Positions 22,284 through 34,213 of a stretch of 64,000 nt of DNA are shown piece by piece. The position numbers and the translations under genes were made by a program. The notes beneath the pieces are model-generated. The model did no database searches. It saw only the letters and a list, made by a program, of their open reading frames with translations, and was not told the origin of the DNA. The first letter of the stretch is position 1. Each line of letters begins with the position of its first letter. Source of the DNA: Rotaria macrura (Eukaryota > Rotifera > Eurotatoria > Philodinida > Philodinidae); assembly GCA_900239685.1 (NCBI GenBank), contig OENT01000489.1, forward strand, positions 43,852-107,851, given 5' to 3'.

Positions 22284-25200
22284 ATGCTACTTCGGAAAGA
22301 TCCATGTGGAATTATTTGCATTTTATTGACATATATAATGCTTGTGCATTGTCTCTATGTTATTATATTTATTCTTATTATCCCATTATTTAATGAAAAG
22401 TTTGTTCTATTTGATTACTTGTTTTGTTATTTTATGTCTACCTGTTCAATTTGCTCAATTTAGTTTATACGGAACACTCAATGCTATTGTCATATGTACA
22501 CTTATTCTTCTTTCAATTGTTTCACATGGTCGAGCAGCATATTCTGATCCAGGATTTGTACCATTGCCAAAGAAAGGACTCGATTTTTCCGATCTACCAA
22601 ATAATACAAATACTAATAATAATCCTGCTAAGGTAAAAGAAAATTTCGTTCAACATTAATCTCTAACATATGTTGCGTATTTTACTTTCTTCAGCTTAAA
22701 GACGAAGGTTGGACAGGTGTGTTATCGATACTTTCTTTTCGAATATATATATATATATCATGATGTATTTTTATTCTGTACTAGTTTGTAATCGGTGTGA
22801 CACATATCGGCCAGCTCGTGCCCATCACTGCAGGTAGGCTTTTATTTATCGAGACTCATTTTATTTTTATTTTTCTTTATGTTTAGAATTTGCAAACGAT
22901 GCGTCAGAAGGTTTGAATTGATACACGTTTTAAGAATATAATCATCTATTGATTTTATTCTAATTTTTTCAGCGTTTTAAAAAGTAACCTTTTGATATCT
23001 TTCAAGTCTATCTTAGTCACGATGAATCTTCAATGAGAAACCAGAAACTTATCAAATATATTCTTTCTACAGAAATGAAAAATCACTATAGATTTTATTT
23101 TTGATATCTAAACATGAGAACAATGTTTGTCTTATAGACAACAATATTTACGACAACTAAATAAATAAAGATTTTGTGTACAGAACCAATGGTTAACTTC
23201 GAGTTTGATTGTTTTTCTTATGTATGCATAGAGAAAGTCAAGAAGACTTCAGGTATTTTTAACAAAAATATTCATTCGAAAGCTTCATCAACATCCAATA
23301 AGTATGTCCAAATAAGTTCTCTATTTTTAACTTTCATACTGTATGTGACTAGAGAAGCCTTAAATGTAATCACACTAAAGTATACCTTTTTCAATAATTG
23401 TAAACATACTTCAAAATGTATTCTATCTAGTGGAACATCTTATGCTTTCAATCACGTCTTTATCTTTGGATCTATTATCTGATTTTGGCACTCATGATAA
23501 GTAGAACGAAAGACTGCCTTGAAAATCCATCGATTTATTTAATTCTTAAGTAGACAAGGATCTTTTTGAGAATTCTTGAATGATTACAATAGAACGATCA
23601 TCATCTGATAGGTTGCAACAAGTTTTGAATTACGTGACAGAAAGAATGTTTGAAAGATGCATTTGATACATGTTATCATCATATCTTATTAAAGTTCACA
23701 TGCAGGAACCATTGCGTCAGAAGTTGGATCTGTACAAGACTAGTTGAGATGAGTAGGTACGAAAGACAATTAGATTTACTTACCTCTTTAGTAATTTGTC
23801 AATTCAATAAATAAACTTTCTATATATATATATATATATTGTTAGATGATCGAAATAAATCCTTATTCTTTTAATTTTAAATGGCTATTCTATACATCAT
23901 TATTTATTGTTAGGATTTCCAAACATGGTTAATTTTTTGTGAAGCACGATCTGAAAGGAGTGTTGAAATGTACATAGATAAAACGTTGCACTCCCACCTC
24001 TATAATCCATGACAGACGAACTATTATGATCTCATGAAAATATATCAATGGCATTCTGACTGAGATTTTAACTAGTAAAAATTAGAGATTAAATGGTTAC
24101 GAAGATATAGGGAATAAAGCAGGTTTCCTGCTCTCAGTAATCGCAGATACATCGTATTTCACATTTTTAAGCCCTAAAGGGATTGCACGAACAACTCTTT
24201 TTCGTTTCTTCAACAATCAGTTTGAGTTTTGTGCTCCGTATGAAAGAATCATTGATAGCGTCTTATGTAGAAGTATATATCGTCTATTGTGAAATACCAA
24301 GATCCATACATTTACAACACATGCAAGTTTTCATTACGAAATCATTAGTTCAAACATATAAGTATGTGAGTTTATCAATCTTCTAACTATGATGCTTAGA
24401 AGATAAACAGTCCATAATGAAGTGTGTTACATAACGCGCAAACTTATTTGGACGTCACTTCAAAAATCTTGCATCTAATTGAATCGAATCAGAGAGCACA
24501 GTTACATTTGAATTGACCAAGCAGTTCAGTCGTTACTCAAAATGACAACCATCAGATCAGATTGAATTCTGTTTGGAATTCCAAACTACATTAACTGACA
24601 ATTTTTTTACCAAATGGAAAACATGTCGTGAATCAAATCGATAGTTGAAGATAATTGTAACATATTCAAAATTTAATAGATCGCACTTTTTTCATCATGA
24701 TATGAAAGTATTCCTGATTAAGGAAAATCAGTTATGACTTTCGTTCTCAAGAACACGTAACGAATCGCTCCAAATTAGAATCCAATTACATGTATAAGTG
24801 ATTAGAAATGGGTTCAAATTCGTCAGGAATGGAACCTGTGTCAACTCTTATACCCTTATTTTTGAGAAAATAAAATTTGTAAGTTTATATGTAATGGAAA
24901 AATCAGTTAAAACTTTGTTCGTTTGTATACGATGAATGAAATAAATTTATTTCTTGTTTTTAGATTGGATCATCATTGTCCATGTAAGTAATTGTCATTT
25001 ACGTGATCATTTTCTCTAAAGAAATAAAATCGCATATTTTTAGGGATAAATAATTGTGTTGGTGAATTTAATCAGAAATATTTTATTTTATTTCTTTTCT
25101 ATATTGGTAAAAATTTGTTTATTATTTGAAAATTTTCGTATCTCTATCTCGTAGGATTAACGAGTCTTTATGTAATATCATTTATTATTTGGTCATTAAT

Positions 25201-25767
25201 TATATTTCAACGAAAATCTGAAGCTCAAATGTATGTATAATAAAATGATTTTATTCATCAGATTTATTTTTGTTTTTTAATAGAATTCATTCGATTGTCT
25301 TATGCATTGAATCATGTTTATTTGGTATATTTGTTATAACTGTGCTTGGCGATCAAATTCAATCAATAGTCAACGATCGTAGTTTGATTGATTCATTAAA
25401 ATTAAATGAAAATTCTCGAACGGCACCACGAGTCTTACCACCGAAACGTGTTCTATTGGAGAATGTATTTGGTTCTGGTAAGAAGAAAATAAATCTTGCA
25501 AATGAGTTGGAATCGAATTCTTACACAATGGAGTCATGTCATTCCTCAATAGTTAATTCAAACATCAGAAATCGATTACTAGATAGTACATATAATAGTT
25601 GTCGGCGTAATGAGACTCTCTATCAAATCAAATTATATCTATTGGAACCAATATTGAACAATGAGTTTGTCTATTCATGCTTTGTCAGATCTCGAAATGA
25701 GCAGCCTCGTTCGACGTTTTTATATTTATTAAAATATTTTTTTGCCCAAGAAACATTTCTGTACTAA
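22284..25767 (+). CDS. DHHC-type palmitoyltransferase (ZDHHC3/7-like), nine exons
   Basis: Transfers palmitate from CoA to cysteines of target proteins at Golgi or other membranes. Exons: 22284-22399, 22464-22632, 22695-22716, 22785-22833, 22887-22910, 24964-24983, 25044-25106, 25155-25230, 25284 to stop at 25767 (340 aa). The N-terminus has two hydrophobic segments and D-P-G. The cysteine-rich domain reads C-N-R-C, R-P-A-R-A-H-H-C, C-K-R-C, then L-D-H-H-C-P-W and I-N-N-C-V-G-E-F-N-Q-K-Y-F; the usual Met before D-H-H-C is Leu. Two further membrane segments follow, then K-R-V-L-L-E-N-V-F-G as in ZDHHC3/7. A GTAAGA donor at 25478 might end this exon early, so the last 97 residues are uncertain. 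The active-site D-H-H-C sits in a 20-nt exon after a 2.05 kb intron. All junctions keep frame. Confidence 0.88.
22911..24963 (+). other. ZDHHC intron 5 (2.05 kb)
   Basis: Non-coding, with a (TA)n run near 23822-23840. Frames at 23174-23482 and 24183-24386 have no recognisable product. Confidence 0.6.
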
Positions 25768-27759
25768 GACTAATCAATTATATTTATCGTCTACACATAA
25801 TTTCTTATAGTAGATCAACTTGTTCTTTCAATGTGAGTAATTGATTGATAGAAAAACTAGGTCGGTAATCAACTTTTGTTGATAGTAGAAGTTTGAAGTA
25901 AGATTTTCTTGAATTCTTCAACTTCAATTAACAATTGAATTGTTGAGAAGCAAGATGTTCGTTGGAATAAGAATTATGTGCAACTTTTCTGAAGAAAAGA
26001 TTCTTGCCATTGTGCATAATGGGTCTACGAAAATTGATCGAACGAAAATTGATCGAGAAACGTGTAATAATGTCATTTCTCGACCAATTTTCGTTTCGAT
26101 TAATTTTCGTATCGACCAATTTACGACGATCAATTTTCGCTCTCCCGTGCATAATACATACTCATTGGATGATCAAAACGTTTTCAAATAATTTTCCATC
26201 AGAAGTATGACGAACTTTCCATGGATGTAGTCCAACAAGAAAATACGTCAACGATATGAATGAATAATGATCGTTATTGAGTTCAAATATCTTATGAAAT
26301 TTCTTTTGTATTGATTTGCTTTAGCATACAATGGAATTCATCTGAATATAAAACCAGGATAGTTTCTCCGTAGTACATAGATAATAACCAAAGAAATATC
26401 CATTGTCTAATGGTGGACAATCTCTGTAAATAAGACATGCAACGAATCCGGGTTCGGATTCATTTCGAGTGTGAGTTTCGTTTAAGTTTCTCACATTGAA
26501 AGATGAGGTAATGAACAAACTACTTCCAGGAGTAAGCTCTCGTATCTGAATCTTACGAAATTCGAACCATATAAATGTAAACAAGACTTCGGAATAGTTG
26601 TTGCTAACTGCGCTGGAATCCTTTTGATTCTTATCGAACCTTCTACAATAGTTCCAATCAAGATCGAACCCGAACGTTCAGATTCGTTGCATGCCGAACT
26701 GTAAATGGAAGTGCCGTTGAGCCTGAGTAGGGTCATAGCAAAACTAGTCTCAGTTCGAGGTTTGATGCTGAGAGAGTCTCTCTAAAAAAAGTCTATTTCA
26801 AACTATTGCGTATTATGTTAATATTTTACCTGAGTCAAAACAAACTCTCAACTTAATATGTTATAAATCAATAGAATTAGGAATGTTGTTCAATGGTACT
26901 ACCATCGTTGTTTTTAATAGAAATGAAATTGAGTTACAACGCTTCTTTCAAAAGTCAGTAGTTGGATAGTTTAACTATGAAGAATCGTTACATGAAAATT
27001 TTAAGTTTCAATAAAAACAAAAATTGATCTTATCGATTTCCATGTGAATCGATAATACTTACCACAGTATCATATTCATTTCTTCGCCAAATGTTATACT
27101 TCATCATTCACAAGTTTCTGCTTAAAAATATCGATGAAAATAACTTCATAGAAAGAAATTCAATGAAGTCTGATAAACTCAAAGAAATATTTCCATGTAT
27201 AAATTATGTCTTTCGATATTTACCTATTGAAAGCAATTGTGATACAAAAATGAAGGGATTTTTATGCGAGTTTTTCTTTTAAGAAAGTATGGAATGTCGA
27301 ACGTTCTTATTGAAATTCAACGTAATATATTTGAACCATGAGTTATTAGGATCAATGTTTTTTTTTGGGGGGGGGGGTTCTATTAAAACATAATTACGTC
27401 TCACCTTCGCTGTGATTTTCAGAATATAATCGTATTTATTTCAGAAATTTGTCTAATTTCTATGAATAAATGCAAATTAGGAAGCGATGATCCGAAGTAT
27501 CCACTTAGTGATATCGACATTTGTTTTAGCATTTATCGAGGGATGTAATGGTACCGGTGACTCACCGATCCAACTCGTAAACATTTTACTGATGGCCGGG
27601 ATAAATCGATGCAAGGCTAATATAGGTTTATTCTGGTCATCGGTACGTAATAGAGTCAGATAATATATATTTATCACTGAATACAAGAAATCTTCCCGTA
27701 TAAGCCTACATATATCCTGTTCATTGGCAAGAATGTAACTTGACCCTCAGACCAGGTAG
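25768..27759. other. Intergenic DNA with foldback and poly-G run
   Basis: Contains the hairpin at 26026-26111 and a T9/G10 homopolymer tract near 27360-27377. A frame near 27480-27660 could be upstream hAT remains, but I cannot identify it. Confidence 0.4.
26026..26111. repeat. Foldback (hairpin) with 35-base arms
   Basis: Left arm 26026-26060 contains GAAAATTGATCGA twice; right arm 26076-26111 is its reverse complement with about four mismatches. The loop is 15 bases. Further GAAAATTG-like units continue to about 26140. Confidence 0.7.
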
Positions 27760-28600
27760 AAGAGCGCACGGCGGATTCAGGTGGAGTACTGCAATCTGCA
27801 GGTACAGGTACGTATTTAACCGATATAGATAATGAATTCACTGTTAACAACGTATTAAGATCATTTTGGGGAAAAAATAATGATGTATCAAATGATGACG
27901 ATTTGATGAAATAACTGATTATGTAAAAAAAAGAAATTCATTTTTTCAAAAGACACTGATACATTACAGTGATGGGAAAATGATTCACTTGTTTATAAAA
28001 ATTTATCACATTTGGCTATGACATTATTATCCATTCCTGCTAAACCACTCCCCCGAATAAAAGGTCATGGCCTTCTAATATGCATATTTATATTACTCTT
28101 CCTACGGTGGTCTACTTTTGTGGACTTAATTTTTGCTAGGATTTACCGAAAAAATTCAGGGTTTTAAAAATTTTTTTTCGCAGTAAAACATCTAGTTTCA
28201 GCAGCCAAATACTGGAAAACTACTTTTTACTTGGAAAAAATCATTTTTTTCACGAAACCTTGGTTTCTTTTTAAAAAAGAAACAAGATTTTCTACTGAAA
28301 AATCAGGTGTTTTAACGTTAGAACCTGAAAATCCACTGGATTTGAGAAAAAAGTGTCTTGAGGTCCCATGGCCTTCTATTACGTTTGATGAGCTTTTTCT
28401 AGGTTTGACCTTTTATTCTAGGAGGGAGAGTTAGTTCGGCAATTAGTGAAAGAATGTTTAGCGAGACTGTTCGAACGGTAGAAACTCGTAGACAATTATC
28501 AAGTCCTGATTTGTTAGATGCACATGTGTATATCTTTGACAGTGTTTATAATAATCATAAAAAGATTTTTATTGCATTCTTATTTAATCACGCTAAATAA
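27760..28600 (+). pseudogene. Decayed hAT transposase C-terminus, interrupted by a MITE
   Basis: Plus-strand fragments match the hAT dimerisation region. W-E-N-D followed by H-L-A-M-T-L-L-S-I-P-A lies at 27975-28040. After an inserted element come S-E-R-M-F-S-E-T, T-R-R-Q-L-S-S-P-D-L-L-D and a stop at 28598-28600. Upstream (27780-27910) is a short open piece and then stops (for example just before W-E-N-D), so the copy is dead. No terminal repeats or target duplication for the hAT itself were identified. Confidence 0.75.
28043..28431. mobile_element. 389-bp MITE with TA target duplication, inserted in the hAT remnant
   Basis: Terminal inverted repeats of about 25 bp: the left end AACCACTCCCCCGAATAAAA matches the reverse complement of the right end (AACTCTCCCTCC, then TAGAATAAAAGGTCA). 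TA flanks both sides (28041-28042 and 28432-28433). Removing the element and one TA restores the hAT motif I-P-A-S-S-A-I-S-E-R in frame. TA duplication suggests mobilisation by a Tc1/mariner-type transposase. A 67-codon frame inside has no recognisable product. Confidence 0.85.
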
Positions 28601-29275
28601 AATAGTGAACTTACATGTTCAATCAACATAACGAGTAGAGGGCAGGTACGAAAATTCGTACCCGTACAGTACTCGAGATAGAGTTTACACTATCTTATTT
28701 TTAATACATTCCATTTCTTTCGGCCTGGAACCGGCCAGAATATTAATTTCATATTCCCATGTTTTCTTGAGACTTCTTCGAAACGTTTCATTTTATAATA
28801 TTTGATAAGATCCATCTTGTTTCGAGTTTTACAGCAGTTGACTCTTGTATATAAGGCACTGTATTTGAAAACGTAATTCATTTCATCATATGATGATGGA
28901 CGTTTTCGTTTTTAAGAAACAATTTTTATCTATTTCAGGGTCGATCATATTTTGGTTTTTTCCATGTGACATTAAGAATGCCAACAAATTAACTGATTCA
29001 CACGATATATATCATGTTTGAAATGTATCGATTGATTATGTTTTATTTAAACATATTCATAGGAAAAAAAACGATCTGTTATTCGACGTACAACATTCTT
29101 TTCAATGTTCTTAAAGTCAAAGAAAAAATTCTGTGTTTTTAGTTTTTATATAGAATCTTTAATAAATTAACCGTGTAAAATCAAAATGCTTCGTGTAAAT
29201 TTGTTTGTTTTCTTCTACTTATTTCAAATATTTTTTTTTAGACGAAATGAAATTCTTTTTTATCCATGTAATATA
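28601..29275. other. Intergenic DNA and 5' leader region of CBL
   Basis: No gene recognised. A pyrimidine-rich acceptor (T8-AG at 29240-29241) precedes the CBL start by 34 bases. Confidence 0.45.
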
Positions 29276-32200
29276 ATGGCTCAGGCAGTAGTAATAAATT
29301 TTCGACGACGTATTCTTGGTTCACGACAAGATTCATCTCATGATGTATTATCATCGGCAATAAGTTCAAGTCAATCTCGTACGCCCATACGTATTGATCG
29401 ACGTAGCATGGAAAAAGTTTGGAAACAAATGGATCGTATTGTTAAATATTGTCAAGCATCAAAAATGAATTTGAAAAATTCACCACCCTATATGCTCGAT
29501 ATTCTACCTGATTTCTATGAAACATTACGTGAAATAGTTAATAATTATGAACATCGTTTTCATGTATTGAATGATATAGAATATTTTTATGTATTTATTA
29601 ATAATCTTATTGATTTATGTACGAATACAATTGAATGTTTTAAACGAGCTGGCCATTCAATGTATGATGAACAATCAACTTATCGAAAGCAATTTATTAA
29701 ATTTTCATTATATTTTTCTCATAATTTAACTGAATTAAAATCTTTATTTATCAAAGGTGTCTACGAAGGTGAACGTTTTCGTTTGACTAAACAAGAAGCA
29801 ATAGATTTTTGGAAAAGCAATTTTAATAATAGGTAAATATCAACACAGTGAATATCTTATTTTTCTATCATCCATTGTTATTCGTTTTTCAGAACTATTG
29901 TACCATGGAAAATATTCAAAGAAAAATTGAATGACATTCATCCAATTGAATCGTATTATGAATCGATCGCTTTACAAAGTACTATTGATTTGACTCATAA
30001 TAATCATGTGTCCATATTTGAATTCGATGTTTTTACAAGGTAAGAATATGATAATGAACGAAATCATAATTATGCGATTAGAAAATTAGGCATGACTTGT
30101 CTAGTTGATTAATTTCGTAGATCATACGTACGGCCTGTTATATCCGATATATTTGTAATCTACTAGGAGGAATTTATTGGATTTTTCCACCATTAATGAC
30201 GTTATGATTGTTATTGTTGAGCTAACAAGAGTTCAACTTTAGGGTCGTCACTTAGTTATAGAGTTTATTATTTGAATTCTCTTGATAACCCATTGATAAC
30301 TTGTAGCTTTCTGTGGACTTTCTCTAATGTGATAGTTTTCTATAGCCAACAAATTATAGTCTATCACGTGAGTGTATTACTGATAACATATATAAATTTG
30401 AAGTCGACTGTAGATATGTTCTGCGTCTATTGAGGATAGAATGAATACAAAGATTCTAATTTGCGCATACAATAACAACTCGAATGAATGTTTTCCGAGC
30501 GAAGATATTGCCGATAAAGTGCTCATGAGTTGAAGTGTAAACCGTCGCCACAAACGAAACAGTTATGACAGAATGATTCATCGCTGCTGTCATTCATAGA
30601 TATGCGATTGAATATCTTTCATCAGTCAGATTTCTATCCATAGCCTAGATGCATCGCTCCGGTCACTGAATACTGTTGAAACATCGAAGTAGCTCATTTC
30701 GACTGAAAAATTTTCCTAATAATTTTCGCAGGTTTCTACCGGATAATAATTCGAACAATTTCCTGTCTAAATACTGCTCCCATGTTCTGGTATTCTCTTA
30801 TGGGAATTGATCCGTATTTGCCACTTGGCTAGGGATTGAAATAAACACGAATTTCTTATTCTGGATTAGAATACTTCAATGTTAAATTTTCTGGTCGCCG
30901 CTGCAAAAAGACTTATGAATATCATCAGTTGGCGCCGTAATTAGTCATACCAGAAAATGACTCGTACAGTGGTCGTTTAAAATGCTGTTTCCGACGATCA
31001 TCATTGACTGTTAAAAGAATTGTAAAGTTGTGTTCATCATTGCCGTTAAATCCCGTTGCCTTAGAGACACCTCTGTTATTCTTGTCTCTAAGATAGGAAA
31101 TAATTTGGTTTTTATTTCTTTTACAAAGATTATTTCATCCATGGTCATCGCTGATAACAAATTGGAAACTATTGACAGTAACTCATCCTGGTTTTATGGC
31201 ATTTATGACGTATGATGAAGTGAAAGCGATATTATCAAATTATATTGACAAGCCAGGTAGTTTTGTATTTCGATTAAGTTGTACACGTCTTGGACAATGG
31301 GCTATTGGCTATGTAACTGTACACAATACGATACTACAGACAATACCACAAACAAAACCATTGATTCAATCATTAATCGATGGACAACGAGATGGATAGT
31401 AAGTTTTGAGATGTAAGGAAAATAATTTATCTATCAAATCGAATATTTTGTAGTTATATATATCCAAATGGTAAAAGTCTGATCATCGATTTATCATTGG
31501 CATTGAAGCCAATTGAATCAAATCATTTGAATGTAACCGAAGAACAATATGAAATATATTGTGATATGGATACAAGTTTTGAACTATGTAAAATATGTTC
31601 AATTAATAACAAAGATAGTCGAATTCAACCATGTAACCATTTAATTTGTCAGAATTGTTTAATAACTTGGCAGGTAAAAATTATGCAATGATTCATTTCT
31701 TGATTCAATCACTCGATCAATTTTTAGAATCAAACAAGTTCTAAATCAATACCGTTATGTCCATTTTGTCGCAGTGAAATTAAAGGCTTTGAATCAATTA
31801 TTATTAATTCATTTCAGAATTCAAAAGTACGACTCAATTCAATCGTTGATAATCAAAACAAATGCATTTTTTCATTGTCTAGGAAAAACTTGACTCAAAT
31901 TCAGATGTTCAAAATGTATCACTATGTGCAATAAATCATGAGAATTCTTTTAGTATGCAAACTAACTCAGATACTGTATTTAATATACCTCCTCCAATAC
32001 CTCCTCGTCCTCCAAACATGAAACTACTCGCTAATCGAACGATCAACGATAATACTTCCAAACGTTTCCAAGAAAATGTTCTACCATCATTATCTAACAG
32101 TGATACTTTATTGTTTTCACAACGATTATCAAGTATGAATTCAAGACCATTGTCATCTGTATCATCAATAGAAAACTTTGGTGATCTATTCTGTATGAAT

Positions 32201-33769
32201 ACTATTTTTAAGCGTTGAATTTATCTTCAATATATTTTTTCTTGCTTAGATCAATCTACAACTACAACAGAAGATTTTCAAAATGATTTTAGATCTAACG
32301 ATGAAAGAACAAGGTATAAACTTGAGATAAAAATATATGCATTTAACCTACGAAATAAAAACTACATTTTTATTAAACATTCTTATGAGAACAAAAAAAT
32401 TCCCAGAATTTCTCATCTACCTTTCGAATGGAAAATTTTCTATCCGAAACTTATTAGTAGTCTTTCATGATACACTTCATTTGATGTCCTTTAGGACAAT
32501 AGAAGAGAAATGAAAAGATATTAAATGACTTGACGAAACGTGAAAAGTCGATCCTATCAGAGATCTGTCAATTTTATACTTTCTCAACGGTGAAATGTTT
32601 TTTATAAATTGATCAATTGTCCAAAAATAGAATTTGAGTATGGTAACTAAATCAGAGTACAACAATGACAAGGCTTGTTCGCACTCAAAAATAACTGTAT
32701 GACTCGTACGTATAATGAAAGAATCTTTGAAAAATTGCGTTCGCGGATCGAGATAAAGAAACGAATTTCAAAGACTTGCTTTGGTTTCGGTAATCTTCTT
32801 ACTAGACTTCAAGCAAATTCCTCACTAGATTCAGATACGGTGATAGACCTAAGTAACACTTAACTGAATCGAATGTTTTTCATACAAAGAGACAAGCGGA
32901 ACTTTACATGAGAGAGACAGGAGAAAAACTAGCAGAGCACGATTCTTGTTTCATCTACGACTACGTCGTAAATAATTTCTTCTGATGGATTAATGATTCT
33001 CTGATTAAAACAATGATCTCACATTGTATATGAGAACGTTATAATAATTTAGAAGATAATTGCTAACCTAGGCACTCGTCGACAATATGTTTGAGATTCA
33101 TTTGTTCTTCTCGAACAGGTATATCTCCTATAATCTAAGACATTAATCTTTATATTAATGAAAGCGACATCTGTCGAAGCACTAACTATGTTTTTTTTCC
33201 CATCGCGTTAAAAAATATGAATTTCTAGGAGAGTGGCTCGGTCTGACTAGCAGTACCAGACTAAGAAAACATCAAGCATTTAAGTGGGCAGTTGCCAGTT
33301 TATGTTCATTCTTTAATTTTTTTAGTTGAAAGTTTTTCAGAAACGTCATTGTAGAGGAATGAAAATTTCGTAATAATTTCTTCTTCTTATACTCATCATG
33401 AGAGGAAAATTTTCATATGTTCTTTGAATGATGAATTTTCACCGCAAATATTGATGTATCATATCAGCACTCGTTTACTCATGACTGAATTGTGTTTTGT
33501 TTCATGTTTCTAGTTATTCTTCGAATCTTAGTATTAGTACAACGGATCAATTTCAAACAGTCGATCATATACGTAGTCGTTTAACAAAGGAAAATAATTG
33601 TGATCAAAGACGCATTGAAGCTGCTCTAATATTGACCAATGGTTTAGCATTATCGAAACAGTATCAAATGGCTAGAATGTTTCTTGATCAAGTGAAATGT
33701 GAATATGAGCCATTATTAAATCATAATGATAGTTTTATTAATGATTCTTCAGTAAATCAAGTTGATTAA
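29276..33769 (+). CDS. CBL: CBL-family RING E3 ubiquitin ligase, eight exons, 640 aa
   Basis: Binds phosphotyrosine on activated receptor kinases and ubiquitinates them for down-regulation. Exons: 29276-29832, 29893-30039, 31129-31398, 31454-31673, 31728-31826, 31883-32192, 32250-32313, 33514-33769; all junctions keep frame. Order: 4-helix bundle (L-K-N-S-P-P-Y near residue 65), EF-hand (I-D-L-T then F-E-F-D), divergent SH2 with [15 protein letters not shown], linker helix with Y359 at the place of the regulatory CBL Tyr371, and RING from C369 (C-K-I-C, C-N-H-L-I-C, C-P-F-C). A proline-rich [11 protein letters not shown]3 ligand and a short helical C-terminus that may be a reduced UBA follow. 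It is shorter than vertebrate CBL (about 900 aa). An upstream in-frame ATG at 29186 exists, but the acceptor at 29240-29241 favours 29276. Introns 2 and 7 exceed 1 kb. Confidence 0.93.
30040..31128 (+). other. CBL intron 2 (1.09 kb)
   Basis: Non-coding; no repeat shared with the rest of the window was noticed. Confidence 0.6.
32314..33513 (+). other. CBL intron 7 (1.2 kb)
   Basis: Non-coding; frames at 32477-32671 and 32675-32863 are unrecognised and unsupported. Confidence 0.6.
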
Positions 33770-34213
33770 TTTTCTTTTTGTCACTTCTTTCAACAGTATA
33801 TCGAACAATACAAGTTTGATTTATAATTTTGAAACACTCGTGGCAGATGCGGCGAATAAGTACACCATTGCTATTTAGTGATTTTGTCTGCAATAAAAAT
33901 AGAGCAGAAAGATAATGGTATTGGTTGATAATCCAATCGAATTAAATTTATTGCAATAATTTAATACGATAGGATTCTCAACCAATAAGGTTGTTTTTCT
34001 GTTCGCTTGGTCTGTACGTATACAGATAAACAATGATGATGTACTTGTTCTTCAAACGTGCCAAATACTTTAATATATTTTTTCTTTTTTTTTAACTATG
34101 TCACTTTAAATATGAATACTGTGAATTATTTGAATACAGATAGTATTTGTGTGTGTTTTATATATATTGATGACAATAGACATTTGTATTTCTAGATAAT
34201 AACAATCGTAAGA
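33770..34213. other. CBL-EIF3M spacer
   Basis: 444 bases between two same-strand genes. An AATAAA (about 33890-33896) may end CBL, and an acceptor TTTCTAG at 34194-34195 lies 18 bases before the EIF3M ATG. The layout would suit an operon with trans-splicing but does not prove one. Confidence 0.5.

Noticed and set aside
23822-23840. (TA)n and (GA)n runs (also 9190, 17668, 18515, 22745) as regulatory sites
   Set aside because: Ordinary microsatellites in introns and spacers.
27360-27377. T9/G10 run and other poly-C/G tracts (14406-14414, 38143-38152, 43394-43404) as telomere-like or quadruplex sites
   Set aside because: Simple homopolymers; no telomeric hexamer array is present.
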